Numbered from the stretch's first letter, positions 11,301-20,008 are shown. The stretch is 64,000 nucleotides of DNA from Myxococcus xanthus (GCF_900106535.1 NZ_FNOH01000006.1:248001-312000); one strand, 5' to 3'. Numbers and translations are program-made. The notes: a model not told the origin generated them from the sequence alone.

Positions 11301-12270
11301 GGCGCAGCTTCAGGGCGCCGGTGGGCACCTGGAGCGCGGCGGTGGGGAAGCCGCCCTTCGTCACCGACGTGACGGTGCCTTCCCACGAGCGCCACCGCCC
11401 GGCCTTCACCAGGAACTCGCCACGGCCGGTGATGCTCACCTCGGCGCTGGCGCTGGTTTCGGGCGCGGCCCGGGGCCGGGGGCGTCCCGAGTCGTCCGCC
11501 TCCGCGTCTTCCTCCTCGGCGCGCGCGGGCGAGGTGGGGGGCTCATCCTTCGCGCGGACCTTGCCGGCCAGCTTCTCGGAGATGGCGTACTCCAGCGTGG
11601 CCACCTGCTCGCCCCCGTCGGCGGGCGTCAGGCTGGCGAGCTTCACGCGGTTGCTCCGCTCGGGCTGGCCGGCCTGGAACTGGGGCCCCAGCGCCTCCAT
11701 GAGGATCAGCTCGGTGCCGAGCGACCACACGTCACCGGTGCCCACCGGATCTCTCGGCAGCTCCAGGACCAGGGTGGCGGTGTTGCGGGTGGCGCCTTGC
11801 AAGCCGTCGAGCACGAAGCCGCGCTCGCTCAGCGTGGCCGTGTCCGCGTCGACGTTGCTGCCCACAGGGACGACGCGGAGGCGGTAGTCACCCGAGTCGG
11901 TCCGCTCCATGAAGTAGGTGACGGGCCCGGGCAGGACCGCGGGGGCCGCGGCGACGGGGGCGGGCTTCTCCTTGCCCTTGCCCTTGGCGCTCTTGGGGGG
12001 CGCGGCTTCCTCGGTGCTGGCGGGCGCGCCGCCGGTGCGCTCGATGTCGAGCCGGTACGACGAGGGCGCGCCCTGGGCAATCTTCCACCGGAGGACCACC
12101 TTTGAGGGGTCCACGGGTGGCTCCGCGGCAGCCGCGGGAGCGGCTTCCGCGGGAGGCGGAGCGTCCTTCATCCCCGGCGGGCGGGGAATGGGCTCCATCT
12201 TCCCACGGGGCTCTTCCTTGCAGGCGGTCAGTGACAGGGCGACGACCAGACCAAACACGCTTTGCTTCAC
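11245..12270 (-). CDS. Putative lipoprotein, unknown function
   Basis: A 341-residue protein with a lipoprotein signal (MKQSVFGLVVALSLTAC, lipidation at Cys17), then about 45 residues of Pro/Ala-rich linker and a second Lys/Ala/Glu-rich linker (SAKGKGKEKPAP). The folded part has alternating beta-type segments and ends in an Ala/Pro/Thr/Gln tail. No known domain was recognised. The start is GTG with AAGGAG seven bases upstream, a good site. It lies 48 bases downstream of a second lipoprotein gene, so the two are probably one operon. The 3' end overlaps hemH tail to tail by 56 bases. Confidence 0.75.
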   Translation of the reverse strand: MKQSVFGLVVALSLTACKEEPRGKMEPIPRPPGMKDAPPPAEAAPAAAAEPPVDPSKVVLRWKIAQGAPSSYRLDIERTGGAPASTEEAAPPKSAKGKGKEKPAPVAAAPAVLPGPVTYFMERTDSGDYRLRVVPVGSNVDADTATLSERGFVLDGLQGATRNTATLVLELPRDPVGTGDVWSLGTELILMEALGPQFQAGQPERSNRVKLASLTPADGGEQVATLEYAISEKLAGKVRAKDEPPTSPARAEEEDAEADDSGRPRPRAAPETSASAEVSITGRGEFLVKAGRWRSWEGTVTSVTKGGFPTAALQVPTGALKLRLTAVESAPAPTPTAQPQQ

Positions 12271-12318
12271 GCGGGGACGCTCCTTGGCAGCCCTCGCGGG
12301 ATATCGAAGCAGGCGAGG

Positions 12319-12909
12319 TCATTCAAGTACGTCACCCGGCCGCTTCGAGGACGAATGGGCGAGATACACGTCGACCTGCGTCTTGACGCGTCCGGCGAAG
12401 TCTGGGTCGAGCTGCTCCATGATGGCCCATTCGAGATTGAGGTCCCTGCGGAGGTTGGGCCTGGCGGAGCGCACCAGTACGGGCTCGGTGGAGAGCAGGA
12501 CCGTGGGCATGATGTTCTGCTTCTCCTCGGGGGCCGTCATGGTCGTCGTCTCCGGCGTCGGCAGCGACTGCGTCCGGGCGGGCATGTTGGCGGCCATATG
12601 GTATGCGCGCACGGTGAACCGACCGTCGGGACGCTTGTGCCCCTCGACGTAGACGCGGGACCAGTGGGTGAAGACGTCGTAGTTGCCGGAGACCTTCCAC
12701 GGCGTGATGAGGAACATCGGGTCCGTGCTGGGTAGCAAGGCATAGCCGCGCTCACTCAGGATCGTCTCGGCGGCCTTCATGACCTGTCGTGCGGGCATGT
12801 CGTACACCACATAGCTGCTCGTGCGCTCCAGCAGCGTCTGGCGGTGGTTCGTGCAACCCACCAGTGCGAGCAGCATGAGGATGCTTACGAACGCGGGGTT
12901 CATCGTCAT
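12319..12909 (-). CDS. Putative lipoprotein, unknown function
   Basis: A 196-residue protein beginning MTMNPAFVSILMLLALVGC, a lipoprotein signal with lipidation at the Cys of LVGC. The mature part includes MPARQVMKAAETILSERGY, the kind of helix found in periplasmic lipoproteins that bury a hydrophobic core, then TTPETTTM-like polar stretches. No family could be named with confidence. ATG 12909 was preferred because GGAGG lies seven bases upstream. It is the first gene of a two-lipoprotein leftward operon and is divergent from the SNF2 helicase gene with a 184-base gap in which no clear promoter was seen. Confidence 0.75.
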   Translation of the reverse strand: MTMNPAFVSILMLLALVGCTNHRQTLLERTSSYVVYDMPARQVMKAAETILSERGYALLPSTDPMFLITPWKVSGNYDVFTHWSRVYVEGHKRPDGRFTVRAYHMAANMPARTQSLPTPETTTMTAPEEKQNIMPTVLLSTEPVLVRSARPNLRRDLNLEWAIMEQLDPDFAGRVKTQVDVYLAHSSSKRPGDVLE

Positions 12910-13093
12910 CGGCGGGCCTCCGTGAGGGGACGCGGGACGTCTGTCGTAGGGTGACAACGCCACGGTCAGGACGGCCATATCGGCAGGGACATACGGAAAG
13001 TGGAGCGGGGCCGTGCAGGGCAGTCAGCCGTCTTGCGTCCTCGCGTCACGGGTCTGCTTGCGTTTCGTGCGTGCTTTGCGAAGAAGCGGGTGC

Positions 13094-16000
13094 ATGTCCG
13101 AGCCGCCAGAGAAGCCCGTGACTCCCTTGTTCGATACGACCCGTGACGCGCTGGCGTGGCTGCGGGCGCAGGGGCTCGAGCACTTGTCGCGGCTGAGCCT
13201 GGCGGTGCTGATGCCGCTGGTGGAAGCGGCCTGGCTGCCGCAGGCGCGTCCCGTGCTCGCCCGCCGAAGGCTCGTGGAGTTGCTGAGCACGGACTCGCTG
13301 GCGCGTTGGATGACGGAGGCGATGCCGTCTCCCCGGATGAAGGAGCTGCTGCCCACGCTCGCTTGGCGCTTCGTGGAGGCGGAGCGGCTGGGCGCGGAGG
13401 CGTCACGGGCTTCGCTCGACGAGCGGCTCGCTCCGCCCGCCGAGTCTCGCACGCACCGCGTCCATGGCCTGTTGCTGGCGCTGCGTGCGCGCGTTCCGGC
13501 GTCCGTCGCCCCCCGGCCGATGCACGCGCTGGTGCCGGACCTGATGCAGTACGACGCTCCGCTGCCGGGCTTCCGTCTCCGCGAGACGCGCATCTCCGAG
13601 CTGCCTGTGGGGGCGCATGCGGGCTTCATCCTTCCCGAGGCCCGGCTGATTTTCGCTCCCACCGAGGTGACGGGGGACTGCTCCTGTGGCGCGACGTTCT
13701 GCGTCCACCTGCTGGCGGCCATCGACACGGCATTGCAGTGGTTGCGCCAGCCCTGGTCCGAGTCCTTTGGAGAGGAGCTGGAGGAACTGGTCCGTCCCGG
13801 TTGGGAGCGCGCGCTGCGGGCGCTGGAGCGGGCCGTTGACGACAGTCCCGGTGGGCCTGGAGGTGGCGAGGTCTCCTGGCGGCTGGACGTCATCAACGGG
13901 TATGGCGTGGAGCTCGCGGCCTACGTGCACAAGCGCAACAAGAAGGGCCAGCGCAGCACGGGCGCGAAGGTGAGCCGGCGCAAGCTGCTGCAGGACCATG
14001 GCTCGCAATTGTCGGCGGCGGACGCGCGCTTGGCGGCGCTGCTGCCGGAGTCGGAAGCCCCCGCGTCGCGCGCGCTGCTCTTCGAACTGGTGGGGCATCC
14101 CCGCATCCACCTGGATGAGAATCCGGACCTGCTGGTGCGTATCGAGCGCGTGAAGGTCGGGCTCGTCGCCGAGGACCGGGACGGCGTGGTCATCGTGAGC
14201 GCGGGGGTGGATGGCGCGATGCTGCCCACGGCGATGCTGGAGCGGGTGCGCAAGGCTCAGCCGGAGGAGGGGCTCTACATCTGGGATGACAGCCAGCGGG
14301 TGCTCACGGTGCTGGACGCGGGCCCCGAGGTCCGCGCGCTGCTCACGGCGCTGAACCGCCACGGCAATTCGTTTCCGCCGGAGAGCCACGTCGCGCTGCT
14401 GGACCAGCTGTCGAAGCTGTCCCTGCGCGTGCCGGTGGCGCTGCCTCGGAGCGTCTTGGGGGAGTCGGTGCCGCTGCGCTACGCCCCCGTGGTGCGCATG
14501 GAAGCGCATGCGAGCGGGGCGGTCCGGGTGGAGCTGCGCACGCGCCCGTTGCCGGACAGTCCCACGTTCATTCCGGGGGAGGGGGCGCGCGACGTCCACG
14601 TCCGGCGGGGGACGGGGGCCGTGCACGCGGTGCGTGACTTCGTTCAGGAGCGCGACGCGGCGGAGTTGCTTCAGGCCCGGTTGCCGCTCGACACGGCGGA
14701 GCCCGAGGAGCTGCCCTTCACCTTCCGCTTCACCAGCGCGCAGGGCGGCCTCGCGGTGCTCGCGGCCTGTGTGGAGCTGGAGCCGAAGCCGGAGCTGGAA
14801 TGGGTGGGGGCGCCGGTGCGGCTGTTCCATGCCGCTGCGCCTCCGGCGCTGAAGGTCATCCTGGAGCGGAAGCGGGACTGGTTTGGCGTGCTGGGTGGGC
14901 TCTCCGTGGAAGGCGAGCGAGTGGAGCTGGCGCGGCTGCTCGATGCGGCGCGGCGGAAGGAACGTTTCGTCCAGGTGGACTCGACGTCCTACGTGGAGAT
15001 TGAAGGCGCGCTGCGGGAGCACCTGGAGCGGCTGGCGGACCATGCGCATGCCACGCGCCATGGCCTGGAGGTGGGGCCTTCCGCGGTGGAGACGCTCACG
15101 GCGCTCCAGGACGCAGGCGCCGAGGTGGAGGCGGACAAGACGTGGCAGTCGCTGGTGGAGCGCATCTTCGCGGCGAAGGAGCTGAAGCCGCGGGTTCCTA
15201 CGGGACTGAAGACGGCGCTGCGGGATTACCAGTTGGAGGGCTTCCGCTGGCTGACGCGGCTGGCTTCGTGGGGCGCGGGTGGGGTGCTCGCGGACGACAT
15301 GGGCTTGGGCAAGACGGTGCAGGCGCTGACGGTGCTCCTGGACCGGAGCAAGCTGGGGCCCGCGCTGGTGTTGGCGCCGACGTCGGTGGCCTTCAACTGG
15401 ATGGACGAGGCGAAGCGCTTCGCGCCGTCGCTGCGGATGACGCTGTTCTCGGACGCGGCGGACCGGGGCCGGACGTTGGAGCAACTGGGGCCCAAGGACG
15501 TGCTGGTGTTGAGCTATGGCCTGCTCACGCGGGACATCGAGCGGCTGTCGAAGCTGCGCTTCTCCACCATCATCTTCGATGAAGCGCAGACGTTGAAGAA
15601 CGCGACGACGCACCGGTTCCGGGCGGCGCGGGCGCTCCAGGGGGACTTCAAGTTCGCGTTGTCGGGCACGCCGCTGGAGAACCACCTGGGCGAGTTGTGG
15701 AGTCTCTTCGCCGTCGTCTTCTCCGGGCTGCTCGGGAGCTGGGAGGCGTTCCGCTCGCGCTTTGCCGCGCCGATTGAGCGGGGCGTGGACCCGACGGCCG
15801 CGCCCGCGCTGGCTCGGGTGCTCCAGCCCTTCCTGCTGCGCCGGACGAAGGCGCAGGTGGAGGCGCAGCTTCCGCCTCGGACGGACATCCGGGTGCCCAT
15901 TGTCCTCTCGTCGGAGGAGTGGGCGCTCTACGAGGACGCGCGGCTGGCGGCGCTCTCGGATTTGGAGACGCGCAAGCCGAAGATGAAGGAGCAGGAGCGG

Positions 16001-16639
16001 CGCATCGAGATTCTGGCGGCGCTCACGCGGCTGCGGCTCCTGGCTTCACATCCGCGGCTGTATGACGCCGGGTCGAAGCTGGAGTCGGCCAAGCTGGAGC
16101 GGTTCATGGAGTTGGTGCGGGAGCTCCGCGCGGAGGGGCATCGCGCGCTCGTGTTCAGCCAGTTCACCTCCCACCTGGCGCTGGTGCGCGAGGTGCTGGA
16201 CGCGGAGGGGATTGATTACGAGTACCTGGATGGGCAGACGCCCGCGGGGGCTCGGGCGGAGCGGGTGCGCGCGTTCCAGGAAGGGGACGTGCCGCTGTTC
16301 CTGATTTCGCTCAAAGCCGGTGGCTTCGGGCTCAATCTCACGGCGGCGACCACGGTGATTCATCTGGACCCGTGGTGGAACCCCGCGGTGGAGGACCAGG
16401 CGTCCGACCGCGCGCACCGGATCGGGCAGGAGCGGCCGGTGACGGTGTACCGCCTGGTGACGCGGGGGACCATCGAGGAGCAGATGCTGTCGCTGCACGA
16501 GCACAAGCGCGCGTTGGTGGCGGGTGTCCTGGAAGGGAAGGATGCGGCGGGACGGTTGTCGACACAGGAGTTGCTGGGACTGTTGTCCCAGCGGCTGGCT
16601 CCGCCTGGGGAAGAGGAGGGGCCTCGGACTCGGCACTGA
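13094..16639 (+). CDS. SWIM zinc finger plus SNF2/Rad54-family ATPase
   Basis: An 1181-residue protein. Near residue 195 is a SWIM-type zinc motif (GDCSCGATFCVHLL: CxC then C-V-H). The C-terminal half is a full SNF2 translocase: LADDMGLGKTVQAL (Walker A, about 735), VLAPTSVAFNW, IIFDEAQTLKN (Walker B, DEAQ), LSGTPLENHLGELWSLF, then helicase domain 2 with VFSQFTSH, DGQTPAGAR, ISLKAGGFGLNLTAA and DPWWNPAVEDQASDRAHRIGQ. Such enzymes move along double-stranded DNA and remodel protein-DNA complexes; RapA/HepA-like roles are possible. The start MSEPPEKPV (13094) was chosen because the 27 upstream codons are Cys/Arg-rich and unlike the rest. It borders the accessory island. Confidence 0.92.
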   Translation: MSEPPEKPVTPLFDTTRDALAWLRAQGLEHLSRLSLAVLMPLVEAAWLPQARPVLARRRLVELLSTDSLARWMTEAMPSPRMKELLPTLAWRFVEAERLGAEASRASLDERLAPPAESRTHRVHGLLLALRARVPASVAPRPMHALVPDLMQYDAPLPGFRLRETRISELPVGAHAGFILPEARLIFAPTEVTGDCSCGATFCVHLLAAIDTALQWLRQPWSESFGEELEELVRPGWERALRALERAVDDSPGGPGGGEVSWRLDVINGYGVELAAYVHKRNKKGQRSTGAKVSRRKLLQDHGSQLSAADARLAALLPESEAPASRALLFELVGHPRIHLDENPDLLVRIERVKVGLVAEDRDGVVIVSAGVDGAMLPTAMLERVRKAQPEEGLYIWDDSQRVLTVLDAGPEVRALLTALNRHGNSFPPESHVALLDQLSKLSLRVPVALPRSVLGESVPLRYAPVVRMEAHASGAVRVELRTRPLPDSPTFIPGEGARDVHVRRGTGAVHAVRDFVQERDAAELLQARLPLDTAEPEELPFTFRFTSAQGGLAVLAACVELEPKPELEWVGAPVRLFHAAAPPALKVILERKRDWFGVLGGLSVEGERVELARLLDAARRKERFVQVDSTSYVEIEGALREHLERLADHAHATRHGLEVGPSAVETLTALQDAGAEVEADKTWQSLVERIFAAKELKPRVPTGLKTALRDYQLEGFRWLTRLASWGAGGVLADDMGLGKTVQALTVLLDRSKLGPALVLAPTSVAFNWMDEAKRFAPSLRMTLFSDAADRGRTLEQLGPKDVLVLSYGLLTRDIERLSKLRFSTIIFDEAQTLKNATTHRFRAARALQGDFKFALSGTPLENHLGELWSLFAVVFSGLLGSWEAFRSRFAAPIERGVDPTAAPALARVLQPFLLRRTKAQVEAQLPPRTDIRVPIVLSSEEWALYEDARLAALSDLETRKPKMKEQERRIEILAALTRLRLLASHPRLYDAGSKLESAKLERFMELVRELRAEGHRALVFSQFTSHLALVREVLDAEGIDYEYLDGQTPAGARAERVRAFQEGDVPLFLISLKAGGFGLNLTAATTVIHLDPWWNPAVEDQASDRAHRIGQERPVTVYRLVTRGTIEEQMLSLHEHKRALVAGVLEGKDAAGRLSTQELLGLLSQRLAPPGEEEGPRTRH

Positions 16640-16774
16640 TTCGGACTGTTGTGCTGGGCCCTGGGTGCTGCTGCCAGAACCCAAGTACGCATCGAGGTGC
16701 GAACCTCGGGGACGTGTGGACGACCTTGCCAGGAAGATTGCTGCTTGGCGCTAAAGCGTGATTCCAGGCGATCC

Positions 16775-17182
16775 ATGCGAGGACAGGTCATCGCCCCTGA
16801 TGTGGTATGCGCCTTCACTGTGCTGATGCTGGGGTGCTCCAGCGGCGCGGTCAGCCGGCGCAGTGCTGACAGTCGCGACGCTAATGCGCTGGCGTCCTGT
16901 ACTGACAGCATGTCGTGATGCATCCAGCGCAATCTTGGCGTGCCCGAAGCGTGCGGACTCTCAGCGGCGGAGGCTGCCGTGCACATGGCGGGCATGGATG
17001 CGGCTGCGAAACACACCGTCAAGGATGTCAGCGAAGACGATGGTTGGAAGCAGCACTGTGTCGACTCATATGTCAGGTGCAGGGACCAGAAGAAGCCGTA
17101 TTGGGTTGGAGACGGCTACGCTTGCTTCCGCAACTGCGAAGGCCAGCGTGAGTGGCCGTACGAACTCTGCTACCAACGATAG
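16775..17182 (+). pseudogene. Cys-rich lipoprotein gene interrupted by an in-frame TGA
   Basis: An ATG at 16775 opens a lipoprotein signal (AFTVLMLGCSSG, lipobox LMLGC), and the same frame runs to a stop at 17180-17182 except for one TGA at 16916-16918. The part after it continues as a plausible protein: CIQRNLGVPEACGLSAAEAA, then WKQHCVDSYVRCRDQKKPYW, CFRNCEGQ and WPYELCY, with regularly placed cysteines. Because both halves are in one frame, a single nonsense change is the simplest reading. A GTG at 16940 could restart translation of an unsecreted fragment. The eight-base gap to the DUSAM gene suggests cotranscription. The paired layout resembles myxobacterial lipoprotein toxin modules, but function is inference. 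A sequencing error at the TGA cannot be excluded. Confidence 0.55.
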
Positions 17183-17190
17183 GGAATGCC

Positions 17191-17565
17191 ATGGATGGCT
17201 TGAACTGGAACGATGTTCGAGACCTCTCCCGCCGTATTGCCCAAGGGGAGCCATTCGGGCTCACGGACTCGGCACGCGCGATACTGCTCAGGACGGCTCC
17301 TCAGGTTGGGATCGCCCCCGGTGATGCTGCGCAAGCGCTACAGTCTGAGTCTACCGCTGAGGAACTGTTGGCGGAAGTGTCGCGACGCATCAGCAATGGT
17401 TCGCGGCGTCTGTCTCGCACCTTGGCTGAAGTGGAGCGCTGCCGGGAAACTGGTGACGTCGACGGCGCTCGCCAGTTACTGGACGGCGTGCTCGCCGTGG
17501 AGGTGGTGCCGCACTATCAAGACATTCTGCGCGCGAATCTTGCTGCATTGGATGACGAGTCCTGA
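17191..17565 (+). CDS. DUSAM domain protein (TIGR02267/DUF2379 type)
   Basis: A 124-residue soluble protein matching the DUSAM domain, a family named for its restriction to Stigmatella, Anaeromyxobacter and Myxococcus. Recognised by DWNDV-like LNWNDVRDLSRRI, GEPFGLTDSARAILLRTAP, EELLAEVSRRISNGSRRL and the closing GDVDGARQLLDGVLAVEVVPHY. The function of the family is unknown; these genes are highly paralogous in myxobacteria and often lie beside variable lipoprotein genes, as here. The ATG at 17191 has AGGGA five bases upstream and follows the broken lipoprotein gene by eight bases. It could be a partner or immunity protein of that lipoprotein (inference). Confidence 0.88.
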   Translation: MDGLNWNDVRDLSRRIAQGEPFGLTDSARAILLRTAPQVGIAPGDAAQALQSESTAEELLAEVSRRISNGSRRLSRTLAEVERCRETGDVDGARQLLDGVLAVEVVPHYQDILRANLAALDDES

Positions 17566-17643
17566 CGGAGCAGGGGCAGGACTGACGCTACGCTCCCGTC
17601 GTGCTTTTGATGTGCCCTGGAACCAGCGCTGAATCAGTGTGCG

Positions 17644-18150
17644 TCACGACGACTTGCTCCAAGCCAGCCACTCAATCGCATCGGCGGCTTTGCGCCCGAT
17701 GGTGTCACCCCATCCGGGCACTGGCGTCGAATCGCCGAGCAGTGCTTCGAGTGCCGGGATGAGCGGGGGATGTTTCGTCGCGCCGATTGCGAAGATCGCG
17801 TTGTAGCGGACCTCAAGTGACGGGTCTGAGAGCGCCTCCAGCAACGTCTTGACCGCGAGTTCGAACTCAGGCGAGTCGGCTTTCACCAGGTCGAACATGT
17901 AGGCGAGTCCCTCCGCAGCCTGTCCTCGTACCTTGGGGTCCTCGTTGTCGTCGGCGAGGATTCGCACCATGAGGCCCCATGTCCTGAGGTCGCCGTGCCA
18001 GGAGAGCGCGTGGAGGATTCCCTGTCGCGGCTCGGCCCTGTTTTCGACCTTGAGCAGCTCCAGCAGTTCCCCTGTCGTTGTTGGGTCCCCCGAAAGGAGT
18101 GTGGCCGCGTTGACGATGGCGCGCCGGTCGGAACCCACGATGTCTTTCAT
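17644..18150 (-). CDS. HEAT-repeat protein
   Basis: A 168-residue all-helical protein of about four HEAT-like repeats, for example DRRAIVNAATLLSGD, DPKVRGQAAEGLAYMFD and DPSLEVRYNAIFAIGA. Such scaffolds bind proteins or, in the AlkD branch, DNA; no catalytic residue was seen. The ATG at 18150 has no ribosome-binding site. The frame continues upstream without a stop to a CTG at 18199-18201, which has AAGGA (18210-18214 on the opposite strand) at an ideal eight bases and would add SKNKKEPLSGEKRRAA. That CTG may be the true start. It is convergent with the DUSAM gene and last in a leftward run with the toxin-like lipoprotein, CXXCG and membrane genes. Confidence 0.7.
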   Translation of the reverse strand: MKDIVGSDRRAIVNAATLLSGDPTTTGELLELLKVENRAEPRQGILHALSWHGDLRTWGLMVRILADDNEDPKVRGQAAEGLAYMFDLVKADSPEFELAVKTLLEALSDPSLEVRYNAIFAIGATKHPPLIPALEALLGDSTPVPGWGDTIGRKAADAIEWLAWSKSS

Positions 18151-18273
18151 CGCGGCTCTGCGTTTCTCGCCGGAGAGTGGCTCTTTCTTGTTCTTGCTCA
18201 GTGTTGAGTTCCTTGTAAGGCCAGTTGCAAGAGGAGGTCAGTTCTCCATGGGAGGATGAAACTGAGGGAGAAG

Positions 18274-18546
18274 TCATCCCACCGCAGGCTCAGGAGCGCT
18301 TGGGCCTTTTCTGCCGAACAGGACTATGGCCAAGACTGGCGTCATGCCAAGGACGACATCGGAAGTTGCCGACCCGATGGAAATGCAATCGCCCTGTCCG
18401 CCGGACGTCGTGTAGCTCCCTCCGAATGAGGTCACCGCCGAGAGTACAAAGTTCACCACGACGGCGACGACGGTCCAACCGACCCAGTTGCCCCATTCCA
18501 GCGAGCGTGCCCTCAGTGATGACGCTGCGCTCGGTGAATAATCCAT
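18274..18546 (-). CDS. Small two-span membrane protein, unknown
   Basis: A 90-residue protein with two hydrophobic segments, GWTVVAVVVNFVLSAV (about 23-38) and VVLGMTPVLAIVLFG (about 67-81), joined by a polar Gly/Ser loop with one Cys (GGQGDCISIGS). No family recognised. The start MDYSPSAASS at 18546 lies 22 bases after the stop of the double-CXXCG gene, which suggests one transcript. It may be an accessory or immunity component of the lipoprotein module; this rests on position only. Confidence 0.55.
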   Translation of the reverse strand: MDYSPSAASSLRARSLEWGNWVGWTVVAVVVNFVLSAVTSFGGSYTTSGGQGDCISIGSATSDVVLGMTPVLAIVLFGRKGPSAPEPAVG

Positions 18547-18568
18547 TCGCGGAGCATATCGCCTTTCT

Positions 18569-19312
18569 CTAGGTGACGGAGACGGACGGTCCTTGGCGGG
18601 TCGCGAATTCGCTGAAGCGAATGCCACGCAAGGAGAGGTGCTGCACTGCGGCCACCATGCGTTCGCTCGCCACGATGAGAGTAGGCCAGTTGTAGAGCCG
18701 GAAAAGATCTCGAGGAGCGGGCGTCGAATGAACGTCGAGAATTGGCGGCCGAGGTAACTCGTGTCGGGACACCCCACATGTCAGGCAGACAGGGCCCTCT
18801 CCTGGGGACACTCCATCAAGGTGCAGTCGGCCATGGAGTTCCAACTGCATGGCGAGCAGCTCGGGCGGGTTCTTTCCTCGGAACCGCACGTTCAGCGGGC
18901 AGCCTGACAGGCCATGAATGCCCGCGCCCTGAAGGCGCTCCACGGCTTCACGGCGGATGTATAGCGACCATGGGTTCTGCAGGAAGAGGTCGCCAAAGGT
19001 GCCGCTGCCCGTACCGGTGGGCGGGCCGAAATCGGCGCCTGGTTCCAGCCGAGCCCAGTCGGGCGCGAATGGACGAACCAAGTCCCTCAATCGGGAGAAT
19101 TCCTCGAAGCCGACCTGCCGGCCTGGGTTTTCGAGCGCCTTGCGCTCCTGGAGGCCCGACAGGTCGACACATGGGTACTGGAGGCCAGCCCAGCCGCCTG
19201 CGGCTCCACATGTGTCGCAGGGGCTGACGCCTGGGAGTCCCCAGGGCGGCACGGCTCGTAGGTTTCCGGTGAACCCAGCGGCCCTGTCTTCTTCAACCAC
19301 GTAGAACTTCAA
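18569..19312 (-). CDS. Double-CXXCG motif protein (TIGR02264 type)
   Basis: A 247-residue soluble protein with two CxxCG motifs, CDTCG near residue 33 and CLTCG near 185, as in the Myxococcus double-CXXCG paralogous family. The four cysteines probably form one zinc site. N-terminal MKFYVVEEDRAAGFTGNL and C-terminal NWPTLIVASERMVAAVQHL fit the family. The start is a TTG with GAGGAGG eight bases upstream, a strong ribosome-binding site. It lies 27 bases after the toxin-like lipoprotein gene. In this genomic setting it is a good candidate for the cytoplasmic immunity protein of that lipoprotein (inference). Confidence 0.85.
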   Translation of the reverse strand: MKFYVVEEDRAAGFTGNLRAVPPWGLPGVSPCDTCGAAGGWAGLQYPCVDLSGLQERKALENPGRQVGFEEFSRLRDLVRPFAPDWARLEPGADFGPPTGTGSGTFGDLFLQNPWSLYIRREAVERLQGAGIHGLSGCPLNVRFRGKNPPELLAMQLELHGRLHLDGVSPGEGPVCLTCGVSRHELPRPPILDVHSTPAPRDLFRLYNWPTLIVASERMVAAVQHLSLRGIRFSEFATRQGPSVSVT

Positions 19313-19339
19313 GAGCCCAGCCTCCTCAGTCGGCCAATC

Positions 19340-20008
19340 TCAACGCTTGTAGTAGGGCATGACCTTCCCGGTCAGTTCAAAGCGGAAGATCAGGTCGCCG
19401 GCGTGGCGATAGATGACATCGGGGCGCGGAGGATGTGGATGGGCCTTGATGAACTGTGCCCACGCGTCATTCCATCGTCCCCCGCGCGGTCCGCCACCGT
19501 GAATGTACCGGTGGACATGCTCCGGAATCACCAACGTGAAGTCGTGAATCTTGATGCCGGCTCGCTGGAAGTAGAGCGCGAGGTCGGGGGCTTGGGGAAA
19601 GATGTGGTGCCTGACGTACCGGCCTGCCGGGAGTTGATAGACCGGCCGAACCTGGACGTGCGGGCGCCATGGGAATGTGATGACCGGCTGAGCTCCATTG
19701 CGTATGCCCAGGCGCACGCCCCAGCCTCTGCGCAGCGGCGGCCGAGCAACGGGCATGAGCGCAGGCTCGACCCGCGGCGCCACGTCTTCGCAGAGAAAGA
19801 AGGCGCACCAGCCCTCGTCACAAGCCAGGGAGACACATGGTGCGGCTTCGGTGGCCTCGCAAAGCTCCGCGTATTCCAGTTCCGCGATGCCACGTGGCGG
19901 ATCTGGTGTGGGAGGAGCGGACGCGCAGGCGACGAGCAAACAACTCAGCACCAGCAATCGCAGAGTTGAAGCGAGTGTGCGCAAGAGTATGGGCCTTTCC
20001 GGACTCAC
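19340..20008 (-). CDS. TIGR02269/DUF2380-type lipoprotein, candidate HNH-like toxin
   Basis: A 222-residue lipoprotein: signal LLVLSCLLVAC with lipidation at Cys28, a Cys-rich segment (C50, C58, C63, C68, C73), a Pro-rich linker, and a C-terminal domain with RHHIFPQ (133-139), GIKIHDFTLVIPEHVH and GGRWNDAW (about 176-183). The HH...H...H-WN pattern is that of HNH/EndoVII-fold nuclease toxins (xHH families). Myxobacterial lipoprotein toxins of the SitA type are passed between cells by outer-membrane exchange and have cognate immunity genes next door; this gene, followed by a CXXCG gene, fits that layout. Family placement is from memory of motifs. The GTG start has only a weak ribosome-binding site; a downstream start would still leave a signal. 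Confidence 0.75.
   Translation of the reverse strand: MSPERPILLRTLASTLRLLVLSCLLVACASAPPTPDPPRGIAELEYAELCEATEAAPCVSLACDEGWCAFFLCEDVAPRVEPALMPVARPPLRRGWGVRLGIRNGAQPVITFPWRPHVQVRPVYQLPAGRYVRHHIFPQAPDLALYFQRAGIKIHDFTLVIPEHVHRYIHGGGPRGGRWNDAWAQFIKAHPHPPRPDVIYRHAGDLIFRFELTGKVMPYYKR

Noticed and set aside
13403-15685. A 760-codon minus-strand frame under the SNF2 gene
   Set aside because: His/Arg/Gln-rich composition with no domain, fully antisense to a clear helicase.
16916-16918. TGA as a possible selenocysteine codon in the lipoprotein
   Set aside because: No convincing SECIS-like hairpin with a GGU/GGC apical loop was found in the following 40 bases, and the position has no known catalytic role; a nonsense mutation is simpler.
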